Shown here piece after piece: positions 5,229 to 7,494 of a stretch of DNA of 7,494 bases (its first letter is position 1; the number at the start of each line of letters is the position of its first letter). The translations under genes were made by a program, and so were the position numbers. Below the pieces are notes generated by a model, which worked only from the letters and a program-made list of their open reading frames with translations, ran no database searches and was not told where the DNA came from. The stretch is taken from contig JALTEL010000349.1 of assembly GCA_027073945.1 (NCBI GenBank), positions 1 to 7,494 of the forward strand, read 5' to 3'. Source of the stretch: Caldifarciminota bacterium. GTDB taxonomy: Bacteria; WOR-3; Hydrothermia; UBA1063; CAJXJZ01.

Positions 5229-7225
5229 TTGTTGTTAAAGCTCTTCTATTTCTGCTGGTAAGTTCTGGCCTATACAATGTCCATTTCACATATAAATCGG
5301 AAAATGCGGATTCCGTTTTTCTCGCAGGCACATTTAACAATTGGAATAGTCATGCACTTAAGATGAAAAAACGTGCAAACGGCCTGTTTGAGATAGATGT
5401 GCCTCTTTCCACAGGCAGATACGAGTATAAATTCGTTGTAAACGGTACTATATGGAAGCAAGACCCTGAAAATCCCAACACATCGCCTGACGGATTTGGA
5501 GGTAACAATAGCGTCGTAACGGTCAATGCCAGAGATTATAATAATATAATAGTTAAGAAAGGTGACGGAATTATCAATACAGGACTTTATCCAGCATTTA
5601 CTGAAAGCGATGCCAGATTCTTAAATGTACGCGGAGATACGCTTTTTGTAAATGTCTATGTTCTTACCAATGATATAGATTCTCTGGTCTGGTTTATAAA
5701 CAATATGAGAAGGCTCGGGAACTATCAGGGAACTTCCGGCAATTATAACGTATATTCTACAGAGTATGTACTTTCGGATTCGGTGGTAAACTTAAAAGTT
5801 ATTCTGTTTGATGGAAAGAACAGCAAAATTTTAGCAGATAAGGTGTTGAATATCTCAAGACTTCCACATTTTACAACCCCCACATACTTAAAAAATATGG
5901 TTTTTTACCAGATTTTCCCTGAAAGATTTTACAACGGAGATACTGCAAATGACAATGCAGGAACAAGACCATGGAAATATGAGAAATTGGTTCCGCCTTC
6001 TGGATGGAATGTATTTTACGGTGGTGATATCAACGGCATAATAAAGAAACTGGGATACCTGGATTCTCTTGGTATTAATGCGATATACCTCAATCCCATT
6101 TTTGAATCCCCTTCCAATCATAAATACAATATAGTGGATTATTTTCATGTTGACAGGCATTTTGGCGGAGACAGCATTTTTCTGAGATTTCTGACCGATG
6201 CTCACAAACATGGAATAAAAGTTATACTGGATGGAGTTTTCAATCATACATCTGACAGACATCCTTTTTTCAGAGATGTTGTAAAAAAAGGCCCTGCGTC
6301 CAGATATTACAATTATTACATCATTAAGAAATGGCCGTTCCCCAGGACATTTGATAACAACAACAAACCTTCCGATTATTACGAATGCTGGTGGGGATTC
6401 GGAAGCTTACCAAAATTGAATTACAATAATGAAAATGTGAGGGCATATATATTAAAGGTAGCAAAGTACTGGAATAGAGCAGGCATAGACGGGTTCAGAC
6501 TGGATGTGCCGAACGAAATACCGCATGATTTCTGGGTACAATTCAGAGACTCAATGAAAAGGTATAATAAGAATTTCTACATTGTCGGTGAGATATGGGG
6601 CAATGGAAAAGATTGGCTGTCCGGAAAACAATTCGACGGCACAATGAATTATCCTCTCCGAACTTTTATTATAAAACTCCTGCAGCGTGATATAAACCTG
6701 AAGGAGTTTGTAAGAGAATCAAACGGTATTTATGCTTCAATACCGCAACCTGCAAGAGGTGCGCTTTTGAATGTGCTGTCCACGCATGACACAAAGAGAA
6801 TTGCTACGATTTTAGGCAGTCCTTCGAAGGTCCAACTCGCATATTTACTTGCTTTTACAATGCCGGGAGTGCCGTGTGTATATTACGGCGATGAGATTTT
6901 TGTCAGAGGTGGAAAGGACCCTGACTGCCGCAGGGTATTTCCATGGGATTCTTTGAGTGCAAGGAAAGACATGCTCAAATATTTTAAGAATCTTATAAGT
7001 TTCAGGGAGAAATACAGCATATTCAATAACGGTTATGTGAAATACAGTGCTCAAAATCCCTCCGGCATAGAGAGAATATCCGACGGAAAGAGATTTGATA
7101 TCTATTTAAATTTAAGTGATACGGCAATTACCGTATCAAATTGCAACAAAGTTCTCTTCCGCCTTCAAGGCAGGGAGGACAACAGGATAGGTCCATTTGG
7201 AGCGGTCATCTGCAAAAAAAATTAA
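5225..7225 (+). CDS. Exported GH13 alpha-amylase / neopullulanase-like enzyme with glycogen-binding domain
   Basis: This 666-residue enzyme should cleave alpha-1,4 (possibly also alpha-1,6) glucan bonds in starch-like polymers outside the cytoplasm. Residues 1-16 are a hydrophobic leader with Lys5. Residues about 17-100 are an AMPK/CBM48-type glycogen-binding domain (VFLAGTFNNWN, YEYKFVVNG). Residues about 112-215 are probably a second Ig-like module. The GH13 barrel starts near FYQIFPERF (from about 227) and shows NHKY (298-301), region I DGVFNH (336-341), LPKLN (395-399, the MPKLN mark of the neopullulanase/cyclomaltodextrinase group, GH13_20), region II GFRLDV with nucleophile Asp427, region III with acid/base Glu456, and region IV with His521-Asp522; DPDCRRVFPWD follows. 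A C-terminal beta domain closes the protein. All three catalytic acids are present. There is no good Shine-Dalgarno nearby (AGGAG at 5196-5200 is 24 bases away), and the ATGA overlap with yjbQ suggests translational coupling. Exact specificity is not readable. Confidence 0.9.
   Translation: MIVVKALLFLLVSSGLYNVHFTYKSENADSVFLAGTFNNWNSHALKMKKRANGLFEIDVPLSTGRYEYKFVVNGTIWKQDPENPNTSPDGFGGNNSVVTVNARDYNNIIVKKGDGIINTGLYPAFTESDARFLNVRGDTLFVNVYVLTNDIDSLVWFINNMRRLGNYQGTSGNYNVYSTEYVLSDSVVNLKVILFDGKNSKILADKVLNISRLPHFTTPTYLKNMVFYQIFPERFYNGDTANDNAGTRPWKYEKLVPPSGWNVFYGGDINGIIKKLGYLDSLGINAIYLNPIFESPSNHKYNIVDYFHVDRHFGGDSIFLRFLTDAHKHGIKVILDGVFNHTSDRHPFFRDVVKKGPASRYYNYYIIKKWPFPRTFDNNNKPSDYYECWWGFGSLPKLNYNNENVRAYILKVAKYWNRAGIDGFRLDVPNEIPHDFWVQFRDSMKRYNKNFYIVGEIWGNGKDWLSGKQFDGTMNYPLRTFIIKLLQRDINLKEFVRESNGIYASIPQPARGALLNVLSTHDTKRIATILGSPSKVQLAYLLAFTMPGVPCVYYGDEIFVRGGKDPDCRRVFPWDSLSARKDMLKYFKNLISFREKYSIFNNGYVKYSAQNPSGIERISDGKRFDIYLNLSDTAITVSNCNKVLFRLQGREDNRIGPFGAVICKKN
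7184..7191 (+). promoter_or_regulatory. Possible ribosome binding site for the wecB TTG start
   Basis: AGGATAGG within the end of the amylase gene lies five bases before TTG at 7197. It is an imperfect but purine-rich match and the only reasonable one at the correct distance. An in-frame TAG at 7188-7190 prevents any earlier start. Confidence 0.45.
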
Positions 7226-7494
7226 GATTCTACTTGTTGTCGGCGCCCGACCAAATATTATGAAAATGGCTCCCATTTACAGGGAGCTTACGAAGATAGA
7301 GCGGTTTAAGACATTAATACTTCATACAGGCCAGCACTACGATTATGACATGTCCAGAGTATTTTTCGAGGACCTTGATGTACCTGACCCGGATTTTTAT
7401 CTGGATGTCAGAGGCGGAACGCAATCTGCACAGACATCCCTTATCATGAAAAGGTCAGAGGAAGTTTTGATGCAGGTTTTGCCAGATCTCGTTG
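7197..7494 (+). CDS. wecB: UDP-N-acetylglucosamine 2-epimerase, N-terminal part (cut by window edge)
   Basis: The frame from 7191 stays open to the right edge and translates to a clear non-hydrolysing UDP-GlcNAc 2-epimerase N-terminus: ILLVVGARPNIMKMAPI, ILHTGQHYDYDMSRVFFEDL and a QT..IM helix. This cytoplasmic enzyme interconverts UDP-GlcNAc and UDP-ManNAc for surface polysaccharide or glycan synthesis. An in-frame TAG at 7188-7190 closes the frame upstream, and the ATG at 7260 falls after the essential GARPN motif. The only standard start is therefore TTG 7197 (protein starting MERSSAKKIKILLVVG), overlapping the amylase gene by 29 bases; an ATT at 7221 is a non-standard alternative. About 99 codons are present out of a usual 360-390. 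It is probably co-transcribed with the amylase. The family call is strong; the start is reasoned, not proven. Confidence 0.85.
   Translation, partial: MERSSAKKIKILLVVGARPNIMKMAPIYRELTKIERFKTLILHTGQHYDYDMSRVFFEDLDVPDPDFYLDVRGGTQSAQTSLIMKRSEEVLMQVLPDLV

Noticed and set aside
5888..6262. Minus-strand open frame of 124 codons opposite the amylase barrel
   Set aside because: The opposite strand encodes conserved GH13 motifs through this whole stretch; the reverse frame is a shadow.
7214..7225. Programmed frameshift fusing the amylase to WecB
   Set aside because: The A8 run would permit slippage, but fusing an exported enzyme to a cytoplasmic epimerase makes little sense; a TTG start or reinitiation is simpler. 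The junction is kept only as part of the start-site finding.

Overview
The window is an ordinary-looking bacterial chromosome segment, moderately AT-rich, with every confident gene on the + strand. The organism cannot be fixed from this sequence alone. A C11 (clostripain) protease built from beta-sandwich modules and ending in a Por/type IX-secretion-like sorting tail, plus an exported modular GH13 amylase, suggests a diderm of the broad FCB/WOR-3-like kind (Bacteroidetes relatives, Stahlbacteria, Cloacimonetes-type lineages). That placement is inference.

Layout: (1) Positions 1-33 may be the last ten codons of an upstream gene. (2) A sigma70-type promoter at 41-69 drives a monocistronic 890-residue secreted clostripain-family protease (96-2768). 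(3) A 167-base intergenic stretch (2769-2935) holds two mutually exclusive hairpins and a second promoter. (4) A GTG-started 422-residue MFS transporter follows (2936-4204). (5) A short gap (4205-4286) holds a weak terminator-like hairpin and a third promoter. (6) A tightly packed operon comes next: pyrR (4287-4832), a yjbQ-type gene (4833-5228), an exported GH13 amylase/neopullulanase-like enzyme (5225-7225), and the beginning of a wecB-type UDP-GlcNAc 2-epimerase. The last gene is cut by the right edge; its only standard start is a TTG at 7197, inside the end of the amylase gene.

Functionally, two exported depolymerases (protein and alpha-glucan) fit a heterotroph that degrades macromolecules. 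The last four genes are joined by zero or negative spacing, so they are probably co-transcribed and partly translationally coupled, although their jobs (pyrimidine salvage/regulation, unknown YjbQ function, starch degradation, nucleotide-sugar synthesis) do not form one obvious pathway.

The most interesting points are the promoter architecture (three near-consensus promoters, each with a 17-base spacer and a short leader), a PyrR that has lost residues matching RNA-binding positions of the Bacillus protein and has no attenuator leader here, and the hidden TTG start of wecB beside an A8 run. I see no clear evidence of a wholly new system, mobile element, CRISPR array, or RNA gene.
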